Below, piece by piece: positions 1 to 8,376 of a stretch of 64,000 nt of DNA (position 1 is the first letter of the stretch; every line of letters begins with the position of its first letter). The notes beneath the pieces are model-generated. The model saw nothing but the letters and a program-made list of their open reading frames with translations. It did no database searches and was not told the origin of the DNA. The stretch lies in contig JAEOTZ010000056.1 in the NCBI GenBank assembly GCA_016839585.1, positions 19,967 to 83,966 of the forward strand, read 5' to 3'. The translations under genes and the position numbers were made by a program. The stretch is from Promethearchaeota archaeon. GTDB lineage: Archaea; Asgardarchaeota; Lokiarchaeia; Sigyniarchaeales; SOKP01.

Positions 1-22
1 AGAACAATCTTATTATAAGTAA

Positions 23-502
23 TTAAAAATTATCTATTTCTCCGAGTATTGGTTTTTTTTCTTTTTCTATATATTTTTTCCGATTTTCTTCTATTTTAAA
101 ATCTCTCTGTGATTCTTCTAAGAATACAAGATCGAAAACTTCCTTTAACGCTACACAGATTAGCATTGCTTCTATAAGAGAAATCAGAAATGCCATCATT
201 ATTTCTAAATTATGTAAGTTTTTAAAGAAAATTGAAATAAAGAAAAAGAAATGAGGAGTATAAAGAATGGTAACTATTCCTAATCTTTTTCCAAATCTAA
301 TAATATTTTTATTCTCTAATTTAAAGACTTTTTCTAATCGAATAACTTCCATTAAGTAATATATACAAAACACTATATTTATAAAACATAGAATTACAAT
401 AAAATCTCTATCATGAGGATCCAATGCAATATAGGGTTTTAGAATAATTGATCCTATCATAAAAGTTAGTGAAAATAAAATTAAAACCAATCCTAAGGAC
501 AA
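23..502 (-). CDS. Small four-helix membrane protein, function unknown
   Basis: I do not recognise this 159-residue protein. Four hydrophobic stretches (about residues 1-22, 35-55, 73-95 and 98-120) suggest an integral membrane protein. The remaining 40 residues form a charged Lys/Glu-rich tail that probably faces the cytoplasm. No catalytic motif is visible. It reads away from the Fe-S scaffold region, with about 200 AT-rich bases before the next gene. The reading frame is clean and its codon use matches its neighbours, so I take it as a real gene without assigned function. Confidence 0.6.
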   Translation of the reverse strand: MSLGLVLILFSLTFMIGSIILKPYIALDPHDRDFIVILCFINIVFCIYYLMEVIRLEKVFKLENKNIIRFGKRLGIVTILYTPHFFFFISIFFKNLHNLEIMMAFLISLIEAMLICVALKEVFDLVFLEESQRDFKIEENRKKYIEKEKKPILGEIDNF

Positions 503-706
503 TAACCCATCATGAAAATCTTTATAATCTAAAGTATTATCACCTTAAATTAGAATGTAATCTTTCTCCAAATTGCTTAATACAATTAAAACTTTAATTT
601 TGATTTATATTTAGATCAAACCTTAAATCAAATAAAACTGCTTCTAATTAATATCATTTAATGATTAATTATGGTAATTTTTATTTTAGGGAAACTTTAT
701 CTAATT

Positions 707-988
707 ATGTCTATCACAAAGGAGCAAATTGCACTATTGCTTTATATTAAAAATATGCTTGCAGATTTAATCTATATTAATGGTGTAATTGCAACAGAAT
801 TAATTAAAGTAACAGAAAATACAGCTGTAATTCGTCGTGGAGAAGAATTTTTAAGTACAACTAATTGTCTTGCAGAGCATAAAGAACTAAACGAAAAAAT
901 AATTGAGATAGTTAAGAAATATAAGAATCCTGAGGATTTCATAAGCCTAGAAAAACATGTATTAACGCATTTAGACAATTCTGAATAA
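707..988 (+). CDS. Small conserved-looking protein, function unknown
   Basis: This reads as 93 residues from the ATG at 707. An in-frame ATG at 671 would add 12 hydrophobic residues, but the AGGGAAA purine run at about 690 fits the internal start better. The protein is mostly helical and ends in a charged helix. It has one Cys and no signal peptide or clear motif. It lies about 60 bases upstream of the IscU/NifU-like scaffold gene on the same strand, so the two could be co-transcribed. I see no homology that would give a function. Confidence 0.5.
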   Translation: MSITKEQIALLLYIKNMLADLIYINGVIATELIKVTENTAVIRRGEEFLSTTNCLAEHKELNEKIIEIVKKYKNPEDFISLEKHVLTHLDNSE

Positions 989-1046
989 ATTAAAATAGAT
1001 TTTTATCCAAAAATTCAAATATTAACAATAGAGGTATAATTAATTT

Positions 1047-1487
1047 ATGTCTAAGGATGATTTTGATGAATTTGTTAATAAACTTCAAAAAGAGATTATT
1101 GACAAAGAGCTTAAGGAATTTAATGAGAGAATTATAGAATTGTTCCATAATCCGAGAAATTGGGGTAAACCACCCAATGATGAAATAACTGAAAGCCATA
1201 TTTATGAGGGTTCTTGTGGAGATACTATGCAATTTTTTTTAAAAATCAAAAATAATAAAATTGAAAAAGCTAATTTTATTACTGATGGATGTGGTGCTAC
1301 TGTTGCATGTGGAAGTCAAATAACTATGCTAATCGAGGGGAGATCGTTGGAATTTGCTGAAAATCTAAAATCAAAAGATATAGAAATGGCTCTAAATGGT
1401 CTTCCAGAAGATCATAAACATTGTGCTGAACTAGCTATAAGAACTTTAAGAAGGTTAATTGAAAAATATAAATATAAAAAAAATTAA
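1047..1487 (+). CDS. iscU: Fe-S cluster assembly scaffold, IscU/NifU N-terminal family
   Basis: This is a scaffold on which [2Fe-2S]/[4Fe-4S] clusters are built before transfer to apoproteins in the cytoplasm. The 146-residue protein carries the IscU ligand pattern: Cys57 in GSCGD with the partner Asp59, Cys82 in DGCGA, and His125-Cys126 in the KHCAELA motif. An extra helical N-terminus of about 30 residues precedes the usual fold. An unusual additional Cys88 lies close to Cys82. The likely recipients are Fe-S proteins such as the reductase encoded at 44.8 kb. No cysteine desulfurase (IscS) gene lies beside it, so the sulfur donor must be encoded elsewhere. Confidence 0.88.
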   Translation: MSKDDFDEFVNKLQKEIIDKELKEFNERIIELFHNPRNWGKPPNDEITESHIYEGSCGDTMQFFLKIKNNKIEKANFITDGCGATVACGSQITMLIEGRSLEFAENLKSKDIEMALNGLPEDHKHCAELAIRTLRRLIEKYKYKKN

Positions 1488-1496
1488 TCTTGTTTC

Positions 1497-2219
1497 ATGA
1501 TGGAAGATATTATAATTGAAAATATTGATATTCCTGTAAATTCAGGTAATATCAATCTTAAAGGTTCAATATATTATACCTTAGATACTCCATCAAAAGC
1601 TCCTTTTATTGTGATTTTAGGGGGTCTAAGGGATCATAGAGAAACTCCTTTTGTAAAATCTTATACTGAAAAATTTGCTAAAGCAGGATGTTATGTTCTA
1701 TCCTATGATTATCGGGCTCATGGAGAAACTAAAAAACAGACAGGTTCAATATGGTATAAAATGGTTTTACAAATATTTTCAGATATTCACTTAGTAATTG
1801 ACTGGATTATAGAGAAGCAATTCAATAGGCTTTTGGAAGAAAAAATATTTTTATTTGGCAGAAGCATGGGAGGCGCAATAATATTAACCCATGGGTATAC
1901 TGATCATAGAGTGAAGAGGAACATAGCCCTCTGCACAAGATATGATTATAGCACGACTACAATAAAGTTTCAAGAAGATATTATCAAAAAAATAAGTCCT
2001 AAATATTTTTTAAAAAAAGATCCTTTAAATAAAAGAATATTGATCGCGCATTGCAAGGATGATCAAAGAATCCCATTTGAAAATTTTTTTCAAATAAAAA
2101 AACAACTTGGATTAAATGATGAAAATGCAATTGAGTTTGATACTGGAGGACATTCTTTTAAAGGTCATCGAGAAGAAATTTTTAAATATTCTATTGAATT
2201 TCTAAAAGAGTTAGAATAA
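1497..2219 (+). CDS. Alpha/beta hydrolase
   Basis: This is a 240-residue single-domain alpha/beta hydrolase, probably a cytoplasmic esterase or acylhydrolase. The nucleophile elbow is GRSMGG with Ser123. The catalytic acid is probably Asp188 or Asp189 in the HCKDD segment, and the catalytic His is His219 in the GGHSF motif. An early GGLRDHRE turn supplies the oxyanion region. There is no signal peptide. It starts nine bases after the Fe-S scaffold stop and is probably co-transcribed with it. The start is ATGATG, so the second Met is equally possible. The substrate cannot be read from the sequence. Confidence 0.8.
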   Translation: MMEDIIIENIDIPVNSGNINLKGSIYYTLDTPSKAPFIVILGGLRDHRETPFVKSYTEKFAKAGCYVLSYDYRAHGETKKQTGSIWYKMVLQIFSDIHLVIDWIIEKQFNRLLEEKIFLFGRSMGGAIILTHGYTDHRVKRNIALCTRYDYSTTTIKFQEDIIKKISPKYFLKKDPLNKRILIAHCKDDQRIPFENFFQIKKQLGLNDENAIEFDTGGHSFKGHREEIFKYSIEFLKELE

Positions 2220-2270
2220 AGAAAATTATAAATTAAAAAATGATAATATAATATTAAAAGGTGAAATTAG

Positions 2271-3173
2271 ATGGAAAAGATCTTAATCGTAGGACCCGCA
2301 TCTCAAATCCTTGGAGTAAAAATCGCAAAAGAGTTAGGAATTGAAGCAATAAATACTGAAGTTAAGAAATTTCCAGATGGGGAAAACTACCTAAGAATTA
2401 ATATTGAGGATGAAACTATAATAGCTGGAAAAGAAGTTATTATTATTCAATCAACAGGACCTAGTTCGAATAATAATCAAAATGCCAGATTAATGGAACT
2501 TTTTATGATGATTAATTCTGTTAAGCGTATGGGCGCATCAAAAATCATTGTTGTTGTACCCTATCTTGCATATGCTCGCCAAGATAAAATATTTAGGCCA
2601 GGAGAAACTCAATTTGGTCATGTTATTATACATATTATTAATTCCTTAGGTATAGATGAATTTTATACTGTAGATGTTCACGCTCCAGTGATTTTAGAGA
2701 AATGTTCATGTAAAGCAATTAATATTGACTCAATGAAACTTCTAGCAGATAATATAAAAACTCTTGGAGCAGAAGATATCGTTGTAGTATCACCTGATAA
2801 GGGAGGAATTGAGAGATCAAAAGCTTTTGCAAAATATTTTGGAGAAAGTGTTCCTGTTGACGTGTTCGAGAAAAGTAGAGATGTAAAAACAGGTGAAATT
2901 AAGATGTCAGGAAAGTTGAGCCTTAAAGGTAAAGATGTTGTTATTGCAGATGATATTATTGCAACAGGAGGTACTATGGCGACAGCAATTAAATTAGCTA
3001 GAGAAAGCGGAGCAAAAAGAATTTATGCTGTAGCTACGCACGCATTATTGTTAGATCAAGCTAAATATCGAATATTGAAAGCAGGCGCAGATAAAATAAT
3101 TGGTACTGACTCAATTGATAATGAAGTAAGTACAGTTTCTTTAGCAAAAATAATTGTTGATTATTTAAAATAG
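2271..3173 (+). CDS. prs: Ribose-phosphate pyrophosphokinase (PRPP synthetase)
   Basis: It transfers pyrophosphate from ATP to ribose 5-phosphate, giving PRPP for nucleotide, histidine and tryptophan synthesis. The 300-residue length fits archaeal enzymes. Recognisable parts are the N-terminal FPDGE segment, the ATP-loop region around residues 97-115 with YARQD, the VSPDKGG motif near 173-179, and the PRPP loop DDIIATGGT at 227-235. A GGTGA ribosome-binding site lies just upstream of the ATG. The gene stands alone on the plus strand and converges on a kinase-like gene 12 bases downstream. Confidence 0.95.
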   Translation: MEKILIVGPASQILGVKIAKELGIEAINTEVKKFPDGENYLRINIEDETIIAGKEVIIIQSTGPSSNNNQNARLMELFMMINSVKRMGASKIIVVVPYLAYARQDKIFRPGETQFGHVIIHIINSLGIDEFYTVDVHAPVILEKCSCKAINIDSMKLLADNIKTLGAEDIVVVSPDKGGIERSKAFAKYFGESVPVDVFEKSRDVKTGEIKMSGKLSLKGKDVVIADDIIATGGTMATAIKLARESGAKRIYAVATHALLLDQAKYRILKAGADKIIGTDSIDNEVSTVSLAKIIVDYLK

Positions 3174-3185
3174 AGTATTTTTACC

Positions 3186-3728
3186 TTAATAGTTATGAAT
3201 TAAATCTAAAACTAATTTTCTAATTCTTTCTTTAAGATCTTCCTTAGTTGAATCATTTTTAATTGTGTAATCTGCATTATTTAAAACCTCTTCAAGACCA
3301 AATTCGATTTCTCTCTTATCTCTATCTTTTAAATCATCAATACTTTTTGGATCATCACTTCGAGCTCTTTCAAAAAGTCTTTTAAACCTTCTTTTCTCTT
3401 CTAGAACTATAGCAATTATAGGAAATTTCCAGTGTTTTCGAAAAACCTTTACTTCAGCCATAGATCTCAATCCGTCAATAAAAATAATGTTATTATATTG
3501 CTTATTTATTAAGTCTACACATTTTTCAGCAATTATATTAGGACCGTTATTTAACCTCAATTCCTTAGCAATTTTGCCTAAATTTTCACTAGTAGGTTCA
3601 AGCTTTCTTTTCTTTGCCTCATTTCTAATAATATCACCCATTATAATGACAGATCCTAAATTTCTTATTGCATCTATCGCTGTACTTTTACCAGCACCGG
3701 GAAGACCGCAAATAGCTAGTACTTTCAT
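3186..3728 (-). CDS. P-loop kinase-like protein, UPF0200/adenylate-kinase-like
   Basis: This 180-residue P-loop protein belongs to the archaeal UPF0200 group, related to dephospho-CoA and adenylate kinases. The Walker A motif GLPGAGKST is at residues 8-16. It is followed by the MGDIIR segment, typical of this family, and a helical lid region rich in Arg/Lys. A later IDGLRS element fits substrate contact. It is cytoplasmic. The exact phosphoryl acceptor is not established for the family. It converges with prs on its 3' side and diverges from the JAMM protease gene on its 5' side. Confidence 0.78.
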   Translation of the reverse strand: MKVLAICGLPGAGKSTAIDAIRNLGSVIIMGDIIRNEAKKRKLEPTSENLGKIAKELRLNNGPNIIAEKCVDLINKQYNNIIFIDGLRSMAEVKVFRKHWKFPIIAIVLEEKRRFKRLFERARSDDPKSIDDLKDRDKREIEFGLEEVLNNADYTIKNDSTKEDLKERIRKLVLDLIHNY

Positions 3729-3826
3729 TTTTAAAGAAATTGGACATTAAAACAATTTATATATTAAATCTTTATTTAAATTCTATATAGAATAAGAAAT
3801 AAAGTTTTAAAAAAAAAAAGGAAATA

Positions 3827-4948
3827 ATGAAAAAGAAAAAGATAGATCCTTATTATTCACCTGCTCATTTGACATATAAAGCATATAGAAAAATTTGTGG
3901 TTATGCTATAAGATATGCAAATGATCATTTAGATGAGAGTAAATGGCGTGAAGTATATGGTATCTTAATAGGATCAGTAGAAAATGAAGCTGAAGTTAAA
4001 ATAAAAGATGCAATTCCAATGGTAGTTGGAGATAGAGCAGGTGTAAAATATGAAAATAAACAATACGTTGATATGGCACAAATTGATGCCTCAGTCTTTG
4101 AAAGATCTATCCAAGATAAAAGAAATGATTTTATAATTGGTTGGTGGCATACACATCCAGGTTTTGGTTTTTTTTATTCTCCAATTGATTGTATGACTCA
4201 ATTAGGTTACCAAATCCCTAATCCTTACGCTCTTGGATTAGTCTTTGATCATTGTGAAAGAAAATCAGATTCACATTTTTTAGGAGTAGCTGGGTTAAGA
4301 TTAAAAGATCCAAATAGAGGCATTTCTTCTACTTATAATCTTATCGAATTGAAATACGAGTTAAAGAAGGAAATAATGCTTAAAAATTCTGAAAAAGAAA
4401 TAGATAAAATCAATAAAAATATGAAGAAAGTAATAGAAGAAGTTAATTATATTGATCAGACACTCCGTAAGAAAGCACTGGCTCAATTACAAAGAAATTT
4501 TGGATTAATTTTAGTACCTAAGGAAGATATTGTAGTGACTGATAATGAACAAGAAGCTGGGGAGGATGAACGATATCTATATGAGTGGGATCCTGCGTTT
4601 TTCAAAAAATCATATCGAATTCCTAAATTTAGGGAAAAGATAGAGAAGGTAATATCAGATATTTACGACGAGTTGGATGAATTAATCGAAAAGAATGAGC
4701 ATGAAAAATATAAGTTAAGAAAAGAAAAACTGCAAAAAAAAGTCCAAAATATGTTAAAAAAACCTAATGAATGGTATGAACGATTAATGGAGGATTTTTC
4801 TAAAAGAATAGAAGTGATATTTCCCTATTACGATTACTTAGATACTAATGAGAGAAAAGTAATTGAATATTTTGAAGAAAGAAGTTCTGAGTATAATAAA
4901 ATATTGGAAGAGCTAAATTCTCGAGTAGAACTAAATTTTCTCGCCTAA
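3827..4948 (+). CDS. Rpn11/CSN5-like JAMM (MPN+) metalloprotease with coiled-coil tail
   Basis: This is a zinc metallo-isopeptidase of the JAB1/MPN/Mov34 family, whose eukaryotic members remove ubiquitin or NEDD8. The full JAMM signature is present: Glu42 in REVYG, then His108-x-His110, Ser118 and Asp121. The context around HTHPGFGFF resembles Rpn11/CSN5 rather than bacterial RadC-type proteins. The MPN domain covers about residues 15-170. About 200 further residues are Lys/Glu-rich and strongly helical, probably coiled coils (about 185-240 and 275-330). No ubiquitin, E1, E2 or RING gene lies beside it. It probably trims ubiquitin-like conjugates, possibly with the Cdc48 encoded at 58.6 kb; that link is inference. 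Confidence 0.9.
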   Translation: MKKKKIDPYYSPAHLTYKAYRKICGYAIRYANDHLDESKWREVYGILIGSVENEAEVKIKDAIPMVVGDRAGVKYENKQYVDMAQIDASVFERSIQDKRNDFIIGWWHTHPGFGFFYSPIDCMTQLGYQIPNPYALGLVFDHCERKSDSHFLGVAGLRLKDPNRGISSTYNLIELKYELKKEIMLKNSEKEIDKINKNMKKVIEEVNYIDQTLRKKALAQLQRNFGLILVPKEDIVVTDNEQEAGEDERYLYEWDPAFFKKSYRIPKFREKIEKVISDIYDELDELIEKNEHEKYKLRKEKLQKKVQNMLKKPNEWYERLMEDFSKRIEVIFPYYDYLDTNERKVIEYFEERSSEYNKILEELNSRVELNFLA

Positions 4949-5163
4949 TTTATTTAAATTAATTTCTTAAAATATCTTAATTAGATATTAAGAACATTCG
5001 ACAGATTTAGAAATTTTTCAAATCTTATTTTAAAACTTAAATATTTCGAGATCATATATCAGTTTAAGAATTTAACAAAATTTTATATTAATTGGAGTAT
5101 TAATTGATATATCATACTTCTTTTAAATTAATTAGAAAATATTTTTACCAATGATATTCTATC

Positions 5164-5490
5164 ATGGCAAATGAGACAACACTCATCATAAAGAATAGAG
5201 CTGAAAAAGAAAAAACAATAAAAAATGCGATTTTTGCATTATCGGGTGGGAAAAAAGCCCTTTTGATAAAAGGAGAAGGAGAAGAAATCAGTACAGCTGT
5301 AGAAATTGCAGAAATTCTTAAGCATAGAATGTATCCTAGTGTAGAAATCGCCAATGTGTCTTTAGGGAGCCGTCCATTTTTTAACAAAGGACAAGGAGGA
5401 AACTACAATAGAAAAAATAGAAATAATAAAAACAAAAAAGATCTTATTTCTAAAATTGAAATTACGCTTAAAATGAAATCATATATTTAA
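5164..5490 (+). CDS. alba: Alba family DNA/RNA-binding protein
   Basis: This is a nucleic-acid-binding chromatin or RNA protein of archaea. The 108-residue sequence shows the Alba core: a GKKALLIKGEG segment, the helix AVEIAEILKHR, the following EIANVSLGS strand, and a last strand EITLKMK. Between the last two strands lies a low-complexity Gly/Asn/Lys/Arg insert (about residues 75-90) rich in positive charge. This resembles the RG/RNA-binding extensions of some Alba/Rpp25-like proteins. The usual N-terminal acetylatable Lys region is present in degenerate form. A small zinc-ribbon gene follows after four bases. Confidence 0.88.
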   Translation: MANETTLIIKNRAEKEKTIKNAIFALSGGKKALLIKGEGEEISTAVEIAEILKHRMYPSVEIANVSLGSRPFFNKGQGGNYNRKNRNNKNKKDLISKIEITLKMKSYI

Positions 5491-5494
5491 TTCC

Positions 5495-5665
5495 ATGACT
5501 TCTAATTTTAAACACTTAGGTCCATTATTAGAAGAAACACGTACTCAAGCAGTTTGTGAGATATGTAAGAATTTTATTTATAAACGTGTTTATTTCGATG
5601 AAAATTCTAAGGAAAAAAGAAAAATTGTCTTTGTTTGCAAAAATTGCTTAAATAATAATGAGTAA
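5495..5665 (+). CDS. Small zinc-ribbon protein (56 residues)
   Basis: This is a short gene read directly from the DNA, with its ATG four bases after the alba stop and a TAA at 5663-5665. The 56-residue product has two knuckles, Cys21-x2-Cys24 and Cys48-x2-Cys51, forming a probable zinc ribbon with Lys-rich strands between. Tight spacing suggests translation on the alba mRNA. Function is unknown; small zinc ribbons like this often bind nucleic acid or a partner protein. Confidence 0.62.
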   Translation: MTSNFKHLGPLLEETRTQAVCEICKNFIYKRVYFDENSKEKRKIVFVCKNCLNNNE

Positions 5666-5684
5666 TAACTTAAAATCTTCTGTT

Positions 5685-6470
5685 TTAACGTTCTTTAGCT
5701 TTTATTTTACTTCTTTTATCAATAAACTTATTCCAATCAAATGCCAGAATGAAAAACATGATGGTAAGTGTAGCTATAAGCATTAAAGCTTCAGTTATCA
5801 CGCTTGAAACATCATTAAGTTCGACTTCAGAAGCAGAAATTCCTAAATTAATCAAAATAGGAAGAAAAACATAAAATAAGGTTGTAAAATTTTTACCAAT
5901 CCATCCAAAAAGAAGACACTTAAAAAAATTTATTTTTTCCTTTGACATTCCTAAAGCTATCCATAGCGGATCATCTGGAATTGGAAGAGCTGCTGCTATG
6001 AATATATATAGATACATACTTTTTGGATGTTCTAAAACTAATCTACCAAACCCTTGAACATTTTCTAAAGTTTTTGATTCTGATATTGAAGCCATTTTCT
6101 GAGCTCCTCTTCCCAATAAAAAACTTGTAAGTTCACCTAAAGCAGCACCTAGCCCACCAGCGATCCCAAGACCAAAGATTAGTATTAAACCACTATGCCC
6201 AAATTCTGTGATGATTGAATTTGAAAAGAAAAAGAGTATAAAGGGAAATGGCACAGGAAATCCGATACTAGCACTTCCAAGAAGACAAATAATAAGGGAG
6301 ATAAATAGTGCCCAAAAATAATTTGTACCTTCTGTTATATACGCTAATTTTTGTCTTGAATTATTAATAGCATCTTGAAAATCAGGGACAAATAAATATA
6401 ATAATAAGTAAATTATAACGCAAACATAAAATAGTAGAAATACAATTGAAAGTCTTCTCGAAACAGCCAT
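5685..6470 (-). CDS. VTT/DedA-like (SNARE-associated) membrane protein
   Basis: This is a 261-residue polytopic membrane protein with about five to six hydrophobic segments. It has the VTT-domain look shared by DedA, YqaA and eukaryotic TMEM41/VMP1: a Gly-rich helix ending ELTSFLLGRGAQ, then a re-entrant-like segment ALPIPDDPLW followed by GMSK. Family members are phospholipid scramblases or lipid transporters, so a role in membrane lipid handling is plausible. It is downstream of, and likely co-transcribed with, the cyclophilin-like gene (26-base gap). Assignment rests on motif pattern, not on a search. Confidence 0.68.
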   Translation of the reverse strand: MAVSRRLSIVFLLFYVCVIIYLLLYLFVPDFQDAINNSRQKLAYITEGTNYFWALFISLIICLLGSASIGFPVPFPFILFFFSNSIITEFGHSGLILIFGLGIAGGLGAALGELTSFLLGRGAQKMASISESKTLENVQGFGRLVLEHPKSMYLYIFIAAALPIPDDPLWIALGMSKEKINFFKCLLFGWIGKNFTTLFYVFLPILINLGISASEVELNDVSSVITEALMLIATLTIMFFILAFDWNKFIDKRSKIKAKER

Positions 6471-6496
6471 GTTTAAAACTAAATTTTTTGTTTAAT

Positions 6497-6883
6497 CTAT
6501 ACTCTAAGAATTTTAGTATTTAATCCATTCCTTGCTTTTAATAATAATTCGAGATTACTCATAACTTTTCCTACTATATTTACCTTATTTGACATTTCAA
6601 GAGCTTCTATAATTATTATTAATTCATCGGTTTTAGGATTATATACAATATCCCCCTCTTTCACTTCTGAAACTGATTTATTATTTAGTCCTTTATAAAT
6701 TTTTATACCTGGTAGTGTCCAGTATTTTTTAGAACCAAAGCTAAATCGTCCACGAAGAATAATTGGCATTTTATTAATTATAGCGTCTGCAGAAAAAGGC
6801 GATAGGTGTCTTTTAATTTGTCCTTTTAGCGTTCCAATGCCGTATAATTCAATTTTAATAGGTATTTGTCCTTGATCTGTCAT
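6497..6883 (-). CDS. Cyclophilin-like domain protein (TM1367/COG2164 type)
   Basis: This 128-residue soluble beta-rich protein resembles the small archaeal/bacterial cyclophilin-like family (TM1367 type). It shows the KIEL...GTLKG first strand, a GRFSFGSKKYW strand, and the VKEGDIVYNPKTDELIII hairpin. This family has the cyclophilin barrel but mostly lacks the proline-isomerase active-site Arg, so enzymatic activity is doubtful. It precedes the VTT membrane gene in a two-gene leftward operon. Function is unproven. Confidence 0.6.
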   Translation of the reverse strand: MTDQGQIPIKIELYGIGTLKGQIKRHLSPFSADAIINKMPIILRGRFSFGSKKYWTLPGIKIYKGLNNKSVSEVKEGDIVYNPKTDELIIIIEALEMSNKVNIVGKVMSNLELLLKARNGLNTKILRV

Positions 6884-7449
6884 ATTTTATAAATAAAGTA
6901 AATACAGATTTATATATTGTTTCAAAATGAAAATTATTTTAAACTTCAAAAATTGTGCTTTAAAGGTATGAATATGCTTTAAATTTTAATAAAAACATTT
7001 AAATAGTCAAATTGTTATATATTTAATTGGATGGATAATAGGTCTAATAATGCATTGGAGTAGTTACATAAAATCAAATCAAATAACAACAAATTTGTAA
7101 CAATATTTCTAATGTAATCGTTATTTCCGACAATATTTTTTTATTTGATATCTCAAGGAGTAAATAAATACTCTGTATCTTTTCTAAAGTTATTTCATGA
7201 TGTTCCTGTAGTATCTTATACAGTAGAACTAAATATAAACATCTAAGCGAGCAGTTTTAATGGATTTACGCTTATATTACTGATGAAAATAGAGATTCAC
7301 ACACTTTGTTACTCAAATTCTTGTCGAGCGTGTATTTTTTTTTTGAAACACGAGACATTAAAACAGAGTCTAACATTAAAAAATGTGTGCTAAAGAATAG
7401 GAGCTTTGATTACAGATTTGTTTCATATGGGTATAATATCGTTAATTCC
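6884..7449. other. Gene-poor intergenic stretch with a possible decayed gene
   Basis: No intact gene is visible in these roughly 570 bases. From 7261 to 7479 there is an open plus-strand reading immediately preceded by a stop. It begins Trp-Ile-Tyr-Ala-Tyr-Ile and lacks any start codon; it also overlaps the end of the nucleotidyltransferase gene. The segment is slightly less AT-rich and reads like broken coding sequence, perhaps of a transposase, but I cannot name it. The left part probably holds the promoter of the leftward cyclophilin-like gene. Confidence 0.3.
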
Positions 7450-8376
7450 TTACTTACTACAAATCTGAGTAATATCTGAGTTCCTATTGTCCATCTTTTT
7501 TTTTTTAATATTATAATTAGACAAATCCAATTTAGAATCAATATCATAAAATTCAAATCTATTATCAATTTCAACGGCAATTATTTTTTCTCCATTATTA
7601 ATCATATAATTAATAATTTCCCATATTGTGTTTACTGAGACTTTTCCTTTTAATTTTAAAAACTCACTCACTATTTTGAAATTAAATAAGAATACTGGTA
7701 TTGCTTGCCTTATAAACTCTATATCTTGAAAAACTCTCAAATCTTCTTGTTGAATTGCTCTTAAAAAGGTTTTCGAATTTTTTCTTTCAATTTGGATAAT
7801 TGATATGAACTTGGGGGATTTTTGAATAATCTTGTTATGTTTTTCTTTTAAAATATTAACTTTTATTTTTCTGTAAAAAATTATTGGATATTCTTGAATG
7901 AGATTAGAATTATTCATTAGTGTAATAATAAGTTCATTTAGAAGACTAAACTCAAATATTGTGTCTCCAGGAATTACGAGAAATAGATTACTTTTCTTAA
8001 AAATCATATTATTCTTAGTTATAGATAAGAATGAATATAAAGGACCTAACTTATAATCAATACCTGAATCAATAATTAATAATCTAGCTGTTAGGTATTT
8101 TTTTGTTTTTTTAAGTGAAGAAATAAATTCATCAATTTGATATCCTAAATGTCCTTTAATTACTGCTATTTGGTTTATTCCTAGCTTTATAAAATTATTT
8201 ATGGTATGATGTAAAATCGTACTATTATTTAAAGATTTAATTTTCAATAATGGTTTTGGTATATTTTGAGTGATTTCCTTGAAGCGTGTTCCCTCTCCTG
8301 CGCATAAAATAATAATTGAGATTTTACTTCGAATTTCATTCTTCAGTGGTAACAATTGTATTCCCTTCCTTATCAA
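7450..8376 (-). CDS. Nucleotidyltransferase (NTP-transferase family)
   Basis: This is a GT-A-fold nucleotidyltransferase, of the type that makes NDP-sugars or CDP-alcohols from NTP and a phosphorylated substrate. The nucleotide-binding signature LCAGEGTRF is followed by the IPKPLL motif. A PGDTIFE segment near residue 140 supplies the metal-binding Asp. At 308 residues it lacks an obvious left-handed beta-helix acyltransferase tail. The start is TTG at 8376, overlapping the methionine aminopeptidase gene by 41 bases; a second in-frame TTG seven codons later is also possible. It is last in an AspRS / MAP / nucleotidyltransferase operon. The substrate is unknown. Confidence 0.75.
   Translation of the reverse strand: MIRKGIQLLPLKNEIRSKISIIILCAGEGTRFKEITQNIPKPLLKIKSLNNSTILHHTINNFIKLGINQIAVIKGHLGYQIDEFISSLKKTKKYLTARLLIIDSGIDYKLGPLYSFLSITKNNMIFKKSNLFLVIPGDTIFEFSLLNELIITLMNNSNLIQEYPIIFYRKIKVNILKEKHNKIIQKSPKFISIIQIERKNSKTFLRAIQQEDLRVFQDIEFIRQAIPVFLFNFKIVSEFLKLKGKVSVNTIWEIINYMINNGEKIIAVEIDNRFEFYDIDSKLDLSNYNIKKKKMDNRNSDITQICSK

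Noticed and set aside
772..978. Minus-strand open frame opposite the 93-residue protein gene
   Set aside because: It is antisense to a better-supported frame, with a biased Ser/Ile composition typical of a shadow and no ribosome-binding site.
3827..5490. Ubiquitin-conjugation operon around the JAMM protease
   Set aside because: Neighbours are a P-loop kinase and Alba; no ubiquitin, E1, E2 or RING gene is present in the window.
6884..7449. Possible tRNA or other structured RNA in the gene-poor stretch
   Set aside because: I looked for a T-loop GGTTCGAAT-type sequence and paired acceptor ends and found none.
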